NCBI RefSeq assembly: GCF_038246755.1
Contig: NZ_CP134706.1
Location: forward strand, 1,240,001 to 1,304,000
Length of the DNA: 64,000 bases
Direction of reading: 5' to 3'
Origin: Micromonospora sp. FIMYZ51
GTDB taxonomy: Bacteria > Actinomycetota > Actinomycetes > Mycobacteriales > Micromonosporaceae
Below are positions 8,371 to 16,527 of the stretch, in pieces. The first letter of the stretch is position 1; each line of letters starts with the position of its first letter. A model generated the notes under the pieces. It was not told where the DNA came from. It made no database searches and saw only the letters and a list, made by a program, of their open reading frames with translations. The position numbers were made by a program, and so were the translations under genes.

Positions 8371-9996
8371 GTGGTGCCTTTCTCCGGTAGAAGGGTGCTC
8401 GCCGGTATCGCGGCTGGCACGCTTCTGGGCACGGTGGCGTTGGTAAGCCCGGCGTCGGCGAGCCCGAACAACAACACCGTTAAGAAGCTGACCAAGGCGG
8501 TGACCGTCGAGGGAGTCTTCAAGCACCTCGACAAGTTCCAGGCCATCGCCAACGCCAACGACGGTACGCGCGCCTCCGGCACGCCCGGCTACGACGCCAG
8601 CGTCGACTACGTGGCCGGACTGCTCAAGAAGGCCGGCTACCAGGTGACCAGGCAGCAGTTTGACTTCGCTTACTACGAGGAGTTCGGCTCCTCGTTCGCG
8701 CAGGTGGGACCGAGCCCGACCACGTACGCCGCCGGTGTCGACTACGCGCTGATGTCCTATTCGGGCGCCGGGGTGGCCGAAGGTACCGTGGTGCCGATCG
8801 ACCTCGCCCTCACGCCGCCACGCGACTCGACGTCCGGCTGCGAGGCCAGTGACTTCGCCGGCGTGGACGTGACCGGCAAGATCGCCCTGATGCAGCGTGG
8901 CACCTGCGGCTTCGGGGAGAAGGTGGCAAACGCCGAGGCCGCCGGCGCGGCGGGCGCGATCATCATGAACCAGGGCAACGGCACTCCGGAAGCCAACCCG
9001 GACCGCTACGATCTGTTCGCCGGCACGCTGAGCGCGCCGGTCGGCATTCCGACGGTGGCCGTGTCGTACGACACCGGGACGCAGTTCGCTGCCACGTCGG
9101 GTCTGACGCTCCGGATCGAGGCCGACACCACCTCGGAGATCCGCAGCACCGAGAACCTCTTCGCGCAGACCAAGCAGGGCCGCACCGACAACGTGGTGGT
9201 GGCCGGGGCGCACCTGGACTCGGACCCGGCCGGGCCGGGCTACAACGACAACGGCACCGGCAGCGCCGCGCTGCTTGAGGTCGCACTTCAGATGGCCAAG
9301 GTGAAGCCGTACAACGCGGTGCGCTTCGCCTGGTGGGGTGCGGAGGAGGCCGGCCTGATCGGCAGCCAGTACTACATGGACTCGCTCACCGAGAAGCAGG
9401 TCGCCGACATCGCCCTCTACCTGAACTTCGACATGATCGGCTCGCCGAACTACGTGTTCGGGGTCTACGACGGCGACGACTCCGCGCAGGAGGGTGCCGG
9501 CCCGGGGCCGGCGGGCTCGGCGCAGATCGAGCAGGTGTTCGAGAAGTTCTTCGCCTCCCGGAAGCTGCCCACCGTGCCGTCGGACTTCACCGCACGCTCG
9601 GACTACAAGGCGTTCATCGACGTCGGCATTCCGGCCGGTGGCCTCTTCACCGGAGCCGAGGGCCTCAAGACGGCCGAGGAGGCGGCCCTCTTCGGCGGCC
9701 TGGCGGGCGAGGCGTACGACCCCTGCTACCACCAGGCCTGTGACAGCCGTACGCCGGTCGCCGACGGTGCCGACGCCGAGCTGTACCGGGCGCTGGGGAA
9801 GAAGTACAAGCTCAAGGGCAACGTCAACGTCTTCGCGCTCGATGTCAACGCCGACGCCGTCGCCACCGCGGTGCTCACGTTCGCGTACGACACCTCGGCC
9901 GTGAACGGCGTACCGGGCAAGGCGCCCGGCAAGGGCAAGGGCAAAGGCAAGGGCAAGCCGCACGGCCACAAGCACGGCCACAAGCACTGGAGGTGA
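8371..9996 (+). CDS. Secreted M28 aminopeptidase with PA domain and Lys/His tail
   Basis: This is a secreted zinc aminopeptidase of about 541 residues. A GTG start at 8371 follows AGGAAGGA and gives a clean signal peptide (VPFSGRRVLAG, hydrophobic stretch, cleavage near ASA-SP). An upstream in-frame ATG at 8293 would bury the signal. A PA domain follows (CEASDFAGVDVTGKIALMQRG). The M28 metal ligands are in AHLDSD, GYNDNGTG, GAEEAGLIGS, NFDMIGSPN and YHQACD. The last 25 residues are unusual: GKAPGKGKGKGKG followed by HGHKHGHKHW. They may bind metal or the cell wall. The gene is followed by a strong hairpin. Confidence 0.9.
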   Translation: MVPFSGRRVLAGIAAGTLLGTVALVSPASASPNNNTVKKLTKAVTVEGVFKHLDKFQAIANANDGTRASGTPGYDASVDYVAGLLKKAGYQVTRQQFDFAYYEEFGSSFAQVGPSPTTYAAGVDYALMSYSGAGVAEGTVVPIDLALTPPRDSTSGCEASDFAGVDVTGKIALMQRGTCGFGEKVANAEAAGAAGAIIMNQGNGTPEANPDRYDLFAGTLSAPVGIPTVAVSYDTGTQFAATSGLTLRIEADTTSEIRSTENLFAQTKQGRTDNVVVAGAHLDSDPAGPGYNDNGTGSAALLEVALQMAKVKPYNAVRFAWWGAEEAGLIGSQYYMDSLTEKQVADIALYLNFDMIGSPNYVFGVYDGDDSAQEGAGPGPAGSAQIEQVFEKFFASRKLPTVPSDFTARSDYKAFIDVGIPAGGLFTGAEGLKTAEEAALFGGLAGEAYDPCYHQACDSRTPVADGADAELYRALGKKYKLKGNVNVFALDVNADAVATAVLTFAYDTSAVNGVPGKAPGKGKGKGKGKPHGHKHGHKHWR

Positions 9997-10015
9997 TCCA
10001 GGCGCCGCGCTGAAC

Positions 10016-10046
10016 CGGGCCGGGCCCCACCTCGGGGCCCGGCCCG
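10016..10046 (+). terminator. Hairpin terminator after M28 gene
   Basis: A perfect 13-bp GC stem (CGGGCCGGGCCCC with its complement) and a 5-nt loop begin 20 bp after the stop codon. Confidence 0.75.
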
Positions 10047-10069
10047 CCGGCTCAGCTGAGCAAAAAGGC

Positions 10070-10207
10070 CGAGCGGGCCAGCTGGGCGGGGAGGGTCGAG
10101 CGGGCCAGCCAGGCGGGGAGGGTCGAGCGGTTCAGCCAGGCGGGAAGGGCCGAGCGGTTCAGCCAGGCGGGAAGGCCGAGCGGGTCAGCCGGGCGGGAAG
10201 GCCGAGC
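10070..10207. repeat. 26-27-bp tandem repeats copied from a gene 3' end
   Basis: There are about five and a half tandem units built on CGAGCGGnnCAGCCAGGCGG. On the minus strand each unit reads like the last codons and stop of the YqeB-like gene (LTRSAFPPG then TGA). The array therefore looks like repeated duplication of that gene's 3' end beyond its stop. Confidence 0.75.
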
Positions 10208-10886
10208 GGGTCAGCCGCCAGTACTGGCGTTCGCCGTCGTCGCGCAGCACCACGCCGTAGCGGCCCAGTTCGGTACGCAACTCGCGGGCCTCGTCGTCCC
10301 GGTCCTTCTCCAGCGCCTCCTGCCGGGCCCGCAACAGCGCGTCCGCGCCGTCCGGCAGGCCGGGCAGCCCCGGCACCCAGCGTCGGTACGCGTCCCGGTG
10401 CGGGTCCGCCTCCGCCCACGGCCAGCCGTGGTCCCGGAACGCCCTGGACAGCCGGTCGGTCGGCAGGTCGGAGGGCTGCCGGACCAGCTCGCCGTCGTCC
10501 GCGTCGAGCAGCACCAGGTCCTTGCCGTCGACGAAGACCACCCGGGTCGCCGACCGGCCGACCTCCCGCTCGGTGCTGCCGCAGCGCAGCCGCAGCCGAG
10601 TGCCGTCCACGGTGACCCGCACCCGCTCGGCGGTGCCGATCGCGCCGATCACCAGCCCGGCCAGCAGGCCGACCGCCGCCCCGCCGCCAAGCGCGTACGG
10701 GTCGGGCAGCCCGTCGACCCAGCGGAACAGCCCCTGCGCCGGTGCCCAGGGCAGGCCGGCCACCCAGCCGGCACCGGCCGCCAGCAGCCCACCCGCCAGG
10801 CCACCGGCGAACGGGATACCGGCCCAGAGCACCAGCAGCTCGCCGGCCCCGCCGCTGACCACGCTCGGCGTACCGTACGCCGTCAC
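10185..10886 (-). CDS. YqeB-family membrane protein
   Basis: This is a 233-residue protein of the YqeB family, whose function is not established. Two N-terminal membrane segments (about residues 15-45 and 75-100) precede a PH-like beta region (RVTVDGTRLRLRCG, VVFVDGKDLVLLD). The C-terminal region has the family pattern YRRWVPGLPGLPDGADALLRARQEAL. The GTG start overlaps the stop of the preceding permease gene (GTGA), placing it as third gene of the ABC operon. Its C-terminus lies inside a tandem repeat. Confidence 0.75.
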   Translation of the reverse strand: MTAYGTPSVVSGGAGELLVLWAGIPFAGGLAGGLLAAGAGWVAGLPWAPAQGLFRWVDGLPDPYALGGGAAVGLLAGLVIGAIGTAERVRVTVDGTRLRLRCGSTEREVGRSATRVVFVDGKDLVLLDADDGELVRQPSDLPTDRLSRAFRDHGWPWAEADPHRDAYRRWVPGLPGLPDGADALLRARQEALEKDRDDEARELRTELGRYGVVLRDDGERQYWRLTRSAFPPG

Positions 10887-11671
10887 GCCACCTCCCGACG
10901 CATCGTCCGGACCAGCCCCGCGAGCAGCGGCACGACCAGCCACACCAGCAGCGACACCCCGAGCCGCCCCCACTGCCCGGCGGTCATCTCGGCGGTGAAC
11001 AGTGGCTCCATTGTGCGTCCGGCGTCCAGCCACTCGGCCGCCCGGCGCAGGGGCCGGACCAACTCGCCGACGATCGCCCAGGCGTTCGGCAGCACCAGGT
11101 AGGTCACGATCGCCAGCGGGGTGTGCAGCAGGAGCAGGCCGAACCCGGCACCCAGCAACACGTTGGCCACCTGGAACACGGCCGTGTGCAGCAGGAGCAT
11201 GCCCTCGATCCGCCAGGTACCCGCGCCGCCGGTCGCCCCGGCGATCAGCGTGCCGACGGCGGCGACGGCGAGGCTCGCCAGCAGCGCCGCGAGTGCCGCC
11301 GCGACCAGCGCGATGAGTTTGGCGGCGATCACCCGCTCCCGCCGGGGCACCAGCGCGAAGGTGGCCAAGGCGGTGCGCTGCGACCACTCGCTGGTGATCG
11401 AGAGGATGCCCAGCACCGGCAGCAGCAGCCCGACCGGGAGCAGCGACGGCAGGTAGAAGTTGACGAAGGTCTGCTCGGCGTCGGGCGCGTACGCCAGTTG
11501 GAGCGCGACGACGGCGGCGGTGACCAGCCCGATGGTGATCAGCAGCCAGCGGCCGGCCCGGGTGTCGACGAGCTTGCGCGCCTCCACGACGGTCAGCCGG
11601 GCCAGCGACGGCCGGTGCTCCGCCGCCCGGCTGACCTCGGGCGTGCTGGTGCTGGTGGTGATGGTCGTCAT
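10883..11671 (-). CDS. ABC-2 type permease
   Basis: This is a 262-residue membrane protein with six predicted membrane segments and the ABC-2 family motif ITSEWSQRTALATFALVPRRERVIAAKL between segments two and three. It overlaps the upstream ATPase gene by 4 bp and the downstream YqeB-like gene by 4 bp. The substrate is unknown. Such small permeases are often regulated by the neighbouring NarL-type two-component system, here divergently encoded. Confidence 0.88.
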   Translation of the reverse strand: MTTITTSTSTPEVSRAAEHRPSLARLTVVEARKLVDTRAGRWLLITIGLVTAAVVALQLAYAPDAEQTFVNFYLPSLLPVGLLLPVLGILSITSEWSQRTALATFALVPRRERVIAAKLIALVAAALAALLASLAVAAVGTLIAGATGGAGTWRIEGMLLLHTAVFQVANVLLGAGFGLLLLHTPLAIVTYLVLPNAWAIVGELVRPLRRAAEWLDAGRTMEPLFTAEMTAGQWGRLGVSLLVWLVVPLLAGLVRTMRREVA

Positions 11672-12561
11672 CGAACGGGCTCCTCGGTCGGCTCGGCGGT
11701 CAGGGTGAGGAAGAGTTGTTCCAGGCCACCGGCGCCGGCCGGCCGCAGCTCGGTCAGGGCGACCCCGGCCGCTGTGGCGGCCAACCCGACCGCCTCGCTG
11801 TCGGCGCGGACCAGCAGCCCCTCGGTGCCCTCGCTCACCGGCAGGCCGGCGCGCTCCAGCGCGGCGCGCAGTGCCGCCCGGTCCCGGGCCCGCACCAGCG
11901 TGCCGCCGTTGGCCAGCAACTCGTCCTTGTCGCCCTGGGCCACGATCCGGCCGCCCCCGATGACCACCAGCCGGTCCGCGACCGCCTCCACCTCGCGCAG
12001 CAGGTGGGAGGAGAGCAGCACGGTGCCACCCCGGTCGGCGAAGTTGCGCAGCAGGCCGCGCATCCAGAAGATGCCCTCCGGGTCCAGGCCGTTCGCCGGC
12101 TCGTCCAGGATCAGCACCCGGGGGTCGCCGAGCAGCGCGTGCGCCAGGCCGAGCCGCTGACGCATCCCCAGCGAGTACGCCCGGACCCGGCGCTTCGCCG
12201 CGACCGCGTTCAGCCCGACCTGGTCCAGCGCCTCACCCACCACCCGGCGGTCCACGCCCATGGTCGCGGCGGCCACGGTAAGTACCTCCCGGCCGGTGCG
12301 CCCGGCGTGTTGGGCGGCGGCGTCCAGCAACACTCCGACCATCCGGCCCGGGTTGGGCAGTTGCCGGTAGGGCCGTCCGGCGACGGTGGCGGTGCCGGCG
12401 GTCGGTGGGGTGAGTCCGCAGATCATCCGCATGGTGGTGGACTTGCCGGCACCGTTGGGGCCGAGGAAACCGGTGACCGTGCCCGGTTCGCAGCGGAACG
12501 ACACGTCCTCGACGGCGGTGTGCCGCCCGTACCGTTTGGTGAGTTGAGCTACCTCGATCAT
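11668..12561 (-). CDS. ABC transporter ATP-binding protein
   Basis: This 297-residue ABC ATPase has Walker A GPNGAGKSTT, signature YSLGMRQRLGLA, Walker B VLILDEPANGLDP and H-loop LLSSHLL. The region after the ATPase core carries an extra ligand-like domain of about 70 residues. It is the first gene of a three-gene minus-strand operon (ATPase, permease, YqeB-like), divergent from a histidine kinase gene with 131 bp between them. Confidence 0.92.
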   Translation of the reverse strand: MIEVAQLTKRYGRHTAVEDVSFRCEPGTVTGFLGPNGAGKSTTMRMICGLTPPTAGTATVAGRPYRQLPNPGRMVGVLLDAAAQHAGRTGREVLTVAAATMGVDRRVVGEALDQVGLNAVAAKRRVRAYSLGMRQRLGLAHALLGDPRVLILDEPANGLDPEGIFWMRGLLRNFADRGGTVLLSSHLLREVEAVADRLVVIGGGRIVAQGDKDELLANGGTLVRARDRAALRAALERAGLPVSEGTEGLLVRADSEAVGLAATAAGVALTELRPAGAGGLEQLFLTLTAEPTEEPVR

Positions 12562-12679
12562 GCTGCGAGGCTGCTGGAGCCACCCGGCTGCGCACAGCGG
12601 CCGACGGTCGTGCGCCGGTAGACCAAGGTCGACGTCCAGGTCTCGACTTTGGTAGCTGGTCCGGCCTCCGCGGGCTGCC

Positions 12680-12685
12680 TACCAT
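12680..12685 (+). promoter_or_regulatory. -10 element for leaderless kinase gene
   Basis: TACCAT lies 7 nt before the GTG start of the histidine kinase, so transcription probably starts at the first base of the start codon. No ribosome-binding site precedes the start. Confidence 0.5.
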
Positions 12686-12692
12686 TGCGGCT

Positions 12693-13922
12693 GTGAGCAG
12701 CGCCGTCGTCGAACATCCGGGACTGCTGCCCGGCTCGCTCGGCCCGGCCCGCAGTCGCCGGACCACGCGCGACTGGCTGGTCGACAGCCTCTGCTTCCTG
12801 GTCTCGGTCGGGTGGGTGCTGGTGGCCACGCTCGACGCCGCCTCGCCGAATCCGTCGTTCGCCGAACGGCTGCCGTACCACTGGATGATCGTCGCGGACG
12901 CGCTGTTCGGCCTGGCCTGCTCGGCGGTGCTCTGGGTACGCCGTCGCTGGCCGCTCGGGCTGGCGCTGGTCACGCTCCCGGTCGCGGCGTTCTCGATGGC
13001 CGCCGCGATCCCGCTGCTGATCATCTTCTTCACGCTCGTGGTGCACCGACGCACGGCGGTGGTGCTCGCGGTCACCGCGGCCGGCCTGTTCACCAACACC
13101 CTCCTCGCCATCCTGCGACCGGATCCGCACCTCACCCACTGGGCGACCGCCGCCTGGGGCGTGGTCATCACCCTGCTGGTGCTGGCCTGGGGGATGTTCG
13201 TGCGGGCCCGCCGGCAGTTGGTGCTGTCGCTGCGTGAGCGGGCCGAGCGGGCCGAGTCCGAGCAGCAGTTGCGGGTGGCCCAGGCCCGGCAGTTGGAGCG
13301 CACCCGGATCGCCCGGGAGATGCACGACGTGCTGGCCCACCGGATCTCGCTGCTCAGCCTGCACGCCGGGGCGCTGGAGTTCCGCCCCGACGCGGCCCCG
13401 CAGGAGGTGGCGCGGGCGGCCGGAGTGATCCGGGGCAGCGCCCACGCCGCCCTTCAGGACCTGCGCGAGGTGATCGGGGTGCTGCGGGCCGAGGGCTCCC
13501 TCACCGAGGAGCCGGAGCCGCCGCAGCCCACCATCGCGGATCTGCCCGCGCTGGTCGCCGAGTCCCGGGCCGCCGGGGTCCGGGTCGACCTGCGCGACGA
13601 GGTGTCCGGCGCCGATCGGCTGCCCCCCGCGCTCGGCCGGACCGTCTACCGCATCGTGCAGGAGGGGTTGACCAACGCCCGCAAGCACGCCACCGGTGCC
13701 GCGGTCACGGTCGGGCTCCGTGGGGCGCCGTCGGACGGGCTGAGTGTGGAGATCCGTAACCGGTGGCCGGTGGGTGAGGTGACCGAACAGATCCCCGGCA
13801 CCGGTACCGGCCTGGTCGGTGTGGCCGAGCGGGTGCACCTCGCCGGTGGCCGGTTGGCTCATGGTCGTGACGGCACCGGCGACTTCCGGCTGGCCGCCTG
13901 GCTGCCCTGGCCGGCGTCGTGA
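12693..13922 (+). CDS. NarL-type sensor histidine kinase
   Basis: This is a 409-residue sensor kinase. The N-terminal half has several membrane segments (about residues 28-170) with almost no extracellular domain. The HisKA_3 motif RTRIAREMHDVLAHRISLLS places the phospho-accepting His at residue 211. The HATPase domain has VYRIVQEGLTNARKHA and GTGTGLVGVAERV. The stop overlaps the response regulator start by 4 bp. The intramembrane sensing layout and the adjacent divergent ABC operon suggest a cell-envelope or drug-stress pair controlling the transporter. Confidence 0.93.
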   Translation: MSSAVVEHPGLLPGSLGPARSRRTTRDWLVDSLCFLVSVGWVLVATLDAASPNPSFAERLPYHWMIVADALFGLACSAVLWVRRRWPLGLALVTLPVAAFSMAAAIPLLIIFFTLVVHRRTAVVLAVTAAGLFTNTLLAILRPDPHLTHWATAAWGVVITLLVLAWGMFVRARRQLVLSLRERAERAESEQQLRVAQARQLERTRIAREMHDVLAHRISLLSLHAGALEFRPDAAPQEVARAAGVIRGSAHAALQDLREVIGVLRAEGSLTEEPEPPQPTIADLPALVAESRAAGVRVDLRDEVSGADRLPPALGRTVYRIVQEGLTNARKHATGAAVTVGLRGAPSDGLSVEIRNRWPVGEVTEQIPGTGTGLVGVAERVHLAGGRLAHGRDGTGDFRLAAWLPWPAS

Positions 13923-14629
13923 CCGGCCCCACCTCGGCGGCCGGGACCGGGAGCCCGGCGGCGGACGCTGGGCGGCCGGTGCGGATCCTGATCGTGGACG
14001 ACGACGCGCTGGTTCGGGCCGGGCTGTCGATGATCCTCGGCGGCGCACCCGACCTGCACGTGGTCGGCGAGGCGGCGGACGGCAGCGAGGTCGCAGGCGC
14101 GGTCGCCGCGTGCCGGCCGGACGTGGTGCTGATGGACATCCGGATGCCCCGGGTCGACGGGCTGGCCGCGACGGAGGCGCTGCGCGCGTCGCCCCGGCCG
14201 CCCGAGGTGCTCGTGCTGACCACCTTCGACGCCGACGAGTACGTGTTGCGCGCGTTGCGGGCCGGGGCCAGCGGTTTCCTGCTCAAGGACACCCCGCCGG
14301 CCGAGATCGTGCGGGCGGTGCGCCGGGTGGCGGCCGGCGAGGCGACGCTCTCCCCGACGGTGGTCCGGACCCTCATCGAGCACGTCACCGTGCCGACGGT
14401 GGCGGACCCGCGCCGGGAGCGGGCCCTCGGGCTGTTGGCCGGGCTCGCCGAGCGGGAACGCGCGGTCGCGGTCGCCGTCGGTCGGGGCCGCACCAACGCC
14501 GAGATCGCCGGTGAGCTGTTCATGAGCGTGGCGACCGTCAAGGCGTACGTGTCGCGACTGCTGACCCGGCTCGGGCTGAACAACCGGGTGCAGATCGCGC
14601 TGCTCGTGCACGATGCCGGGCTGGTCTGA
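13919..14629 (+). CDS. NarL/LuxR-family response regulator
   Basis: This 236-residue regulator has a receiver domain (ILIVDDDALVRAG, phospho-acceptor D73 in VLMDIRMP, LTTFDADEYV, Lys in LLKDTP). Its C-terminal LuxR helix-turn-helix has GRTNAEIAGELFMSVATVKAYVSRLL. The HTH begins LAERERAVAVAV rather than the common LTxRExEVL. Its GTG start overlaps the kinase stop. Confidence 0.93.
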   Translation: MTGPTSAAGTGSPAADAGRPVRILIVDDDALVRAGLSMILGGAPDLHVVGEAADGSEVAGAVAACRPDVVLMDIRMPRVDGLAATEALRASPRPPEVLVLTTFDADEYVLRALRAGASGFLLKDTPPAEIVRAVRRVAAGEATLSPTVVRTLIEHVTVPTVADPRRERALGLLAGLAERERAVAVAVGRGRTNAEIAGELFMSVATVKAYVSRLLTRLGLNNRVQIALLVHDAGLV

Positions 14630-14744
14630 CCGGATCGCCGAACAGGCGCAAAAACCCCGTTGAACTATCCCGCCCCGCCAGCCGTACCAATGCGCGAGGT
14701 GCGGTGCTCAAGCGCACCGCTACCGGAGCTTCGGGAGGCCTGCC

Positions 14745-15440
14745 GTGCGAGTTGATGAGCAGTCGACGGATCCCATCGATCAAATTCTGGGCGAGTTGCC
14801 GGTCCCGACATCGCTGACCCCCGAGGACGTCCGGCTGGCGGTCCGGGCGGTGGTCGTGCATGCGGCCGAGGAATGGCCCACGGGGGCGCTGTGCCGCAAC
14901 GACGGTGCCCGGTTCCCCTGCCGGTTGCACCGGTGGGGCCGGCGAATCCTGCTGGCCCACGGGTTGAACGAGCGACAGCTCGACGCCCTCATCCGGCACG
15001 GCAACCCGTTCGTGCACGTGCCGTTCCCGTTCCTGGTGAACGGGCCGAACCCGGGTCGTGCCCCGGGTGCCCGCCCGCAGGGCACCGCCGGCTATCCGGC
15101 CCGGGGCGACCGGACGCCCGGCTACCCGCCGCGGGGCGATCGCGCCGCAGGTTATCCGGCGCGGCCGGAGCGTACGCCTGGTTATCCGGCGCGACCGGAC
15201 CGTGCCGCCGGCTATCCGGCGCGGGGCCCGGTCCCGCGGGTGGCGGCTCCTGCGGCGCGGACCGGCGCCCGCACTCCCGGCACCGGCCGGCCGGTGGCAC
15301 CCCCGCCACTGCGCCGCGCTGGCCGCGGGCGAGCTGAGAGGGACTCGCCCGCTGGCGGTACGACGCCGGTCCGGAGCGCGCGTTCGGTCCCCCCGCCCGC
15401 GCCCGGACCGGCGTCGCGACCTCGCGTGCGACCGTCCCGC
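14745..15440 (+). CDS. Hypothetical protein with GYPARxDR repeats, 3' end unclear
   Basis: I do not recognise the family. The GTG start follows GGGAGG with 6-bp spacing. Residues 1-105 look folded (SLTPEDVRLAVRAVVVHAAEEWPTG, then LCRNDGARFPCRLHRWGRRIL), ending near FVHVPFPFLV. Then come about six 10-residue repeats of the type GYPARGDRTP, rich in Pro and Arg. No stop occurs in this frame until 16220, which would run antisense through the whole M15 peptidase gene. Codon bias weakens after about 15330. A lost stop or indel in the repeat region is therefore likely, and the end given here is only the edge of the peptidase gene. Confidence 0.5.
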
Positions 15441-16214
15441 TCAGATTCCGCAATCGGGTGCGGACCAGTACGTGCGGTTGGTGATGCCGTCCCGGTTGTT
15501 CTCCCGCCGGGAGTCGACGTGCACATGGTTGTTGTGCCCGCTCACGCCGGGACCGACGATCCCGCTGAAGCCGTGATCGCGGGCCCGGCGGGCGATCTGG
15601 CACAGCGATCGGTGGTTCGAGATGATGTCGGCGGCGTTGCCGTAGAGGTGCTGGCTGTTGGTCGCGCCGCCCACCCGGCTGTTGCAGCTGCGGTCGCGGT
15701 AGCCGCTGGTGACGATCAGCGGCTGGTCGCCGAGGCTGCGGCGCAGCGCCTCCAGCTTCCACATGGTGCGCAGGGCGTTGCTGCGGGTCTGGTCGGCCGT
15801 CAGCGGGCCGCCCGTCCAGCCGCCCCGGCCGCAGCCGTTGTCCAGCTCCGGATAGATGAAGTGCCGGGGCGTGCAGTCGTTGTCCTGGAGTTGGTACAGC
15901 TTCGCGAAGGTCTGCGGCCCGGCGATCCCGTCGACGCCGAGCCCGTACGCGGCCTGGAACCGGCGGATCGCGGCGGCGGTCTTCGGGCCGTACCTGCCGT
16001 CCAGTTCCACGATGTCGCGGCGGCCGGCCCAACCGGCCACCCGCAGTTGCAGTTCGCGCACGTCGCCGCCGGAGGCACCCTGGTAGAGGGTGCGTTTCCA
16101 GGTGTAACAGCCGTCGGCGTGGGCGGCTGGCGCGGCGACCACCGAGGCGATCGCGGCGCCCGGAAGCGCCAGCGCGAGGGCCACGACGGCCCGCTTCAAG
16201 GTGTGTACGCGCAC
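15441..16214 (-). CDS. Secreted peptidoglycan-binding M15 peptidase
   Basis: This is a 257-residue secreted enzyme. The GTG start follows GGGAGGA by 6 bp and gives a signal peptide (KRAVVALALALPGAAIASVV, cleavage near AHA-DG). A peptidoglycan-binding domain follows (GASGGDVRELQLRVAGW, DGRYGPKTAAAIRRFQ). The C-terminal M15/VanY-like domain has zinc-site motifs SQHLYGNAADI and HNNHVHVD. It probably cleaves D-Ala bonds in peptidoglycan. Its 5' leader can fold into a multi-stem structure (16237-16311). Confidence 0.85.
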   Translation of the reverse strand: MRVHTLKRAVVALALALPGAAIASVVAAPAAHADGCYTWKRTLYQGASGGDVRELQLRVAGWAGRRDIVELDGRYGPKTAAAIRRFQAAYGLGVDGIAGPQTFAKLYQLQDNDCTPRHFIYPELDNGCGRGGWTGGPLTADQTRSNALRTMWKLEALRRSLGDQPLIVTSGYRDRSCNSRVGGATNSQHLYGNAADIISNHRSLCQIARRARDHGFSGIVGPGVSGHNNHVHVDSRRENNRDGITNRTYWSAPDCGI

Positions 16215-16236
16215 AGGTAGTCCTCCCGATAGGAGA

Positions 16237-16311
16237 GCGAATGGGGTGACCTCCGGGACTTCGACCGAGCCGTCCCGTGAATCCACCCTCGCACCGGGCA
16301 AGCCGATTCGC
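16237..16311 (-). ncRNA. Structured 5' leader upstream of M15 peptidase
   Basis: In the minus-strand RNA, GCGAAU (16311-16306) pairs with AUUCGC (16242-16237). Inside this, GGGUG (16288-16284) pairs with CACCC (16248-16244), and GGGAC (16276-16272) pairs with GUCCC (16259-16255). The nest sits directly before the ribosome-binding site. Peptidoglycan hydrolase genes of actinobacteria often carry c-di-AMP riboswitches, but the conserved ydaO core was not found here. The rest of the 313-bp divergent spacer holds only a small repeat (AATTG/CAATT, about 16325-16342) and candidate promoters. Confidence 0.35.
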
Positions 16312-16527
16312 GGCGATTAACAAGAATTGTCCTCGCAATTGGCCATGCCTGAGTGTTGGCTGAGAAATGCCGGCATTTGTGAATCGGACATTCGTCGCCG
16401 TGTGGTCGCAGCGGGCACTGACGCGACAATTACTGTGCGGAAAGTCGTATCCGGTCGTACCGAGGGTGATGTTGCCCGATCAGCGTGGCCCGGTAACGTC
16501 AGCCCGGGCGACGACGGGGAGGCGGGC

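Noticed and set aside
16237..16311. c-di-AMP (ydaO) riboswitch upstream of the M15 peptidase
   Set aside because: The conserved ydaO core segments were not found; only a generic nested-stem structure remains.
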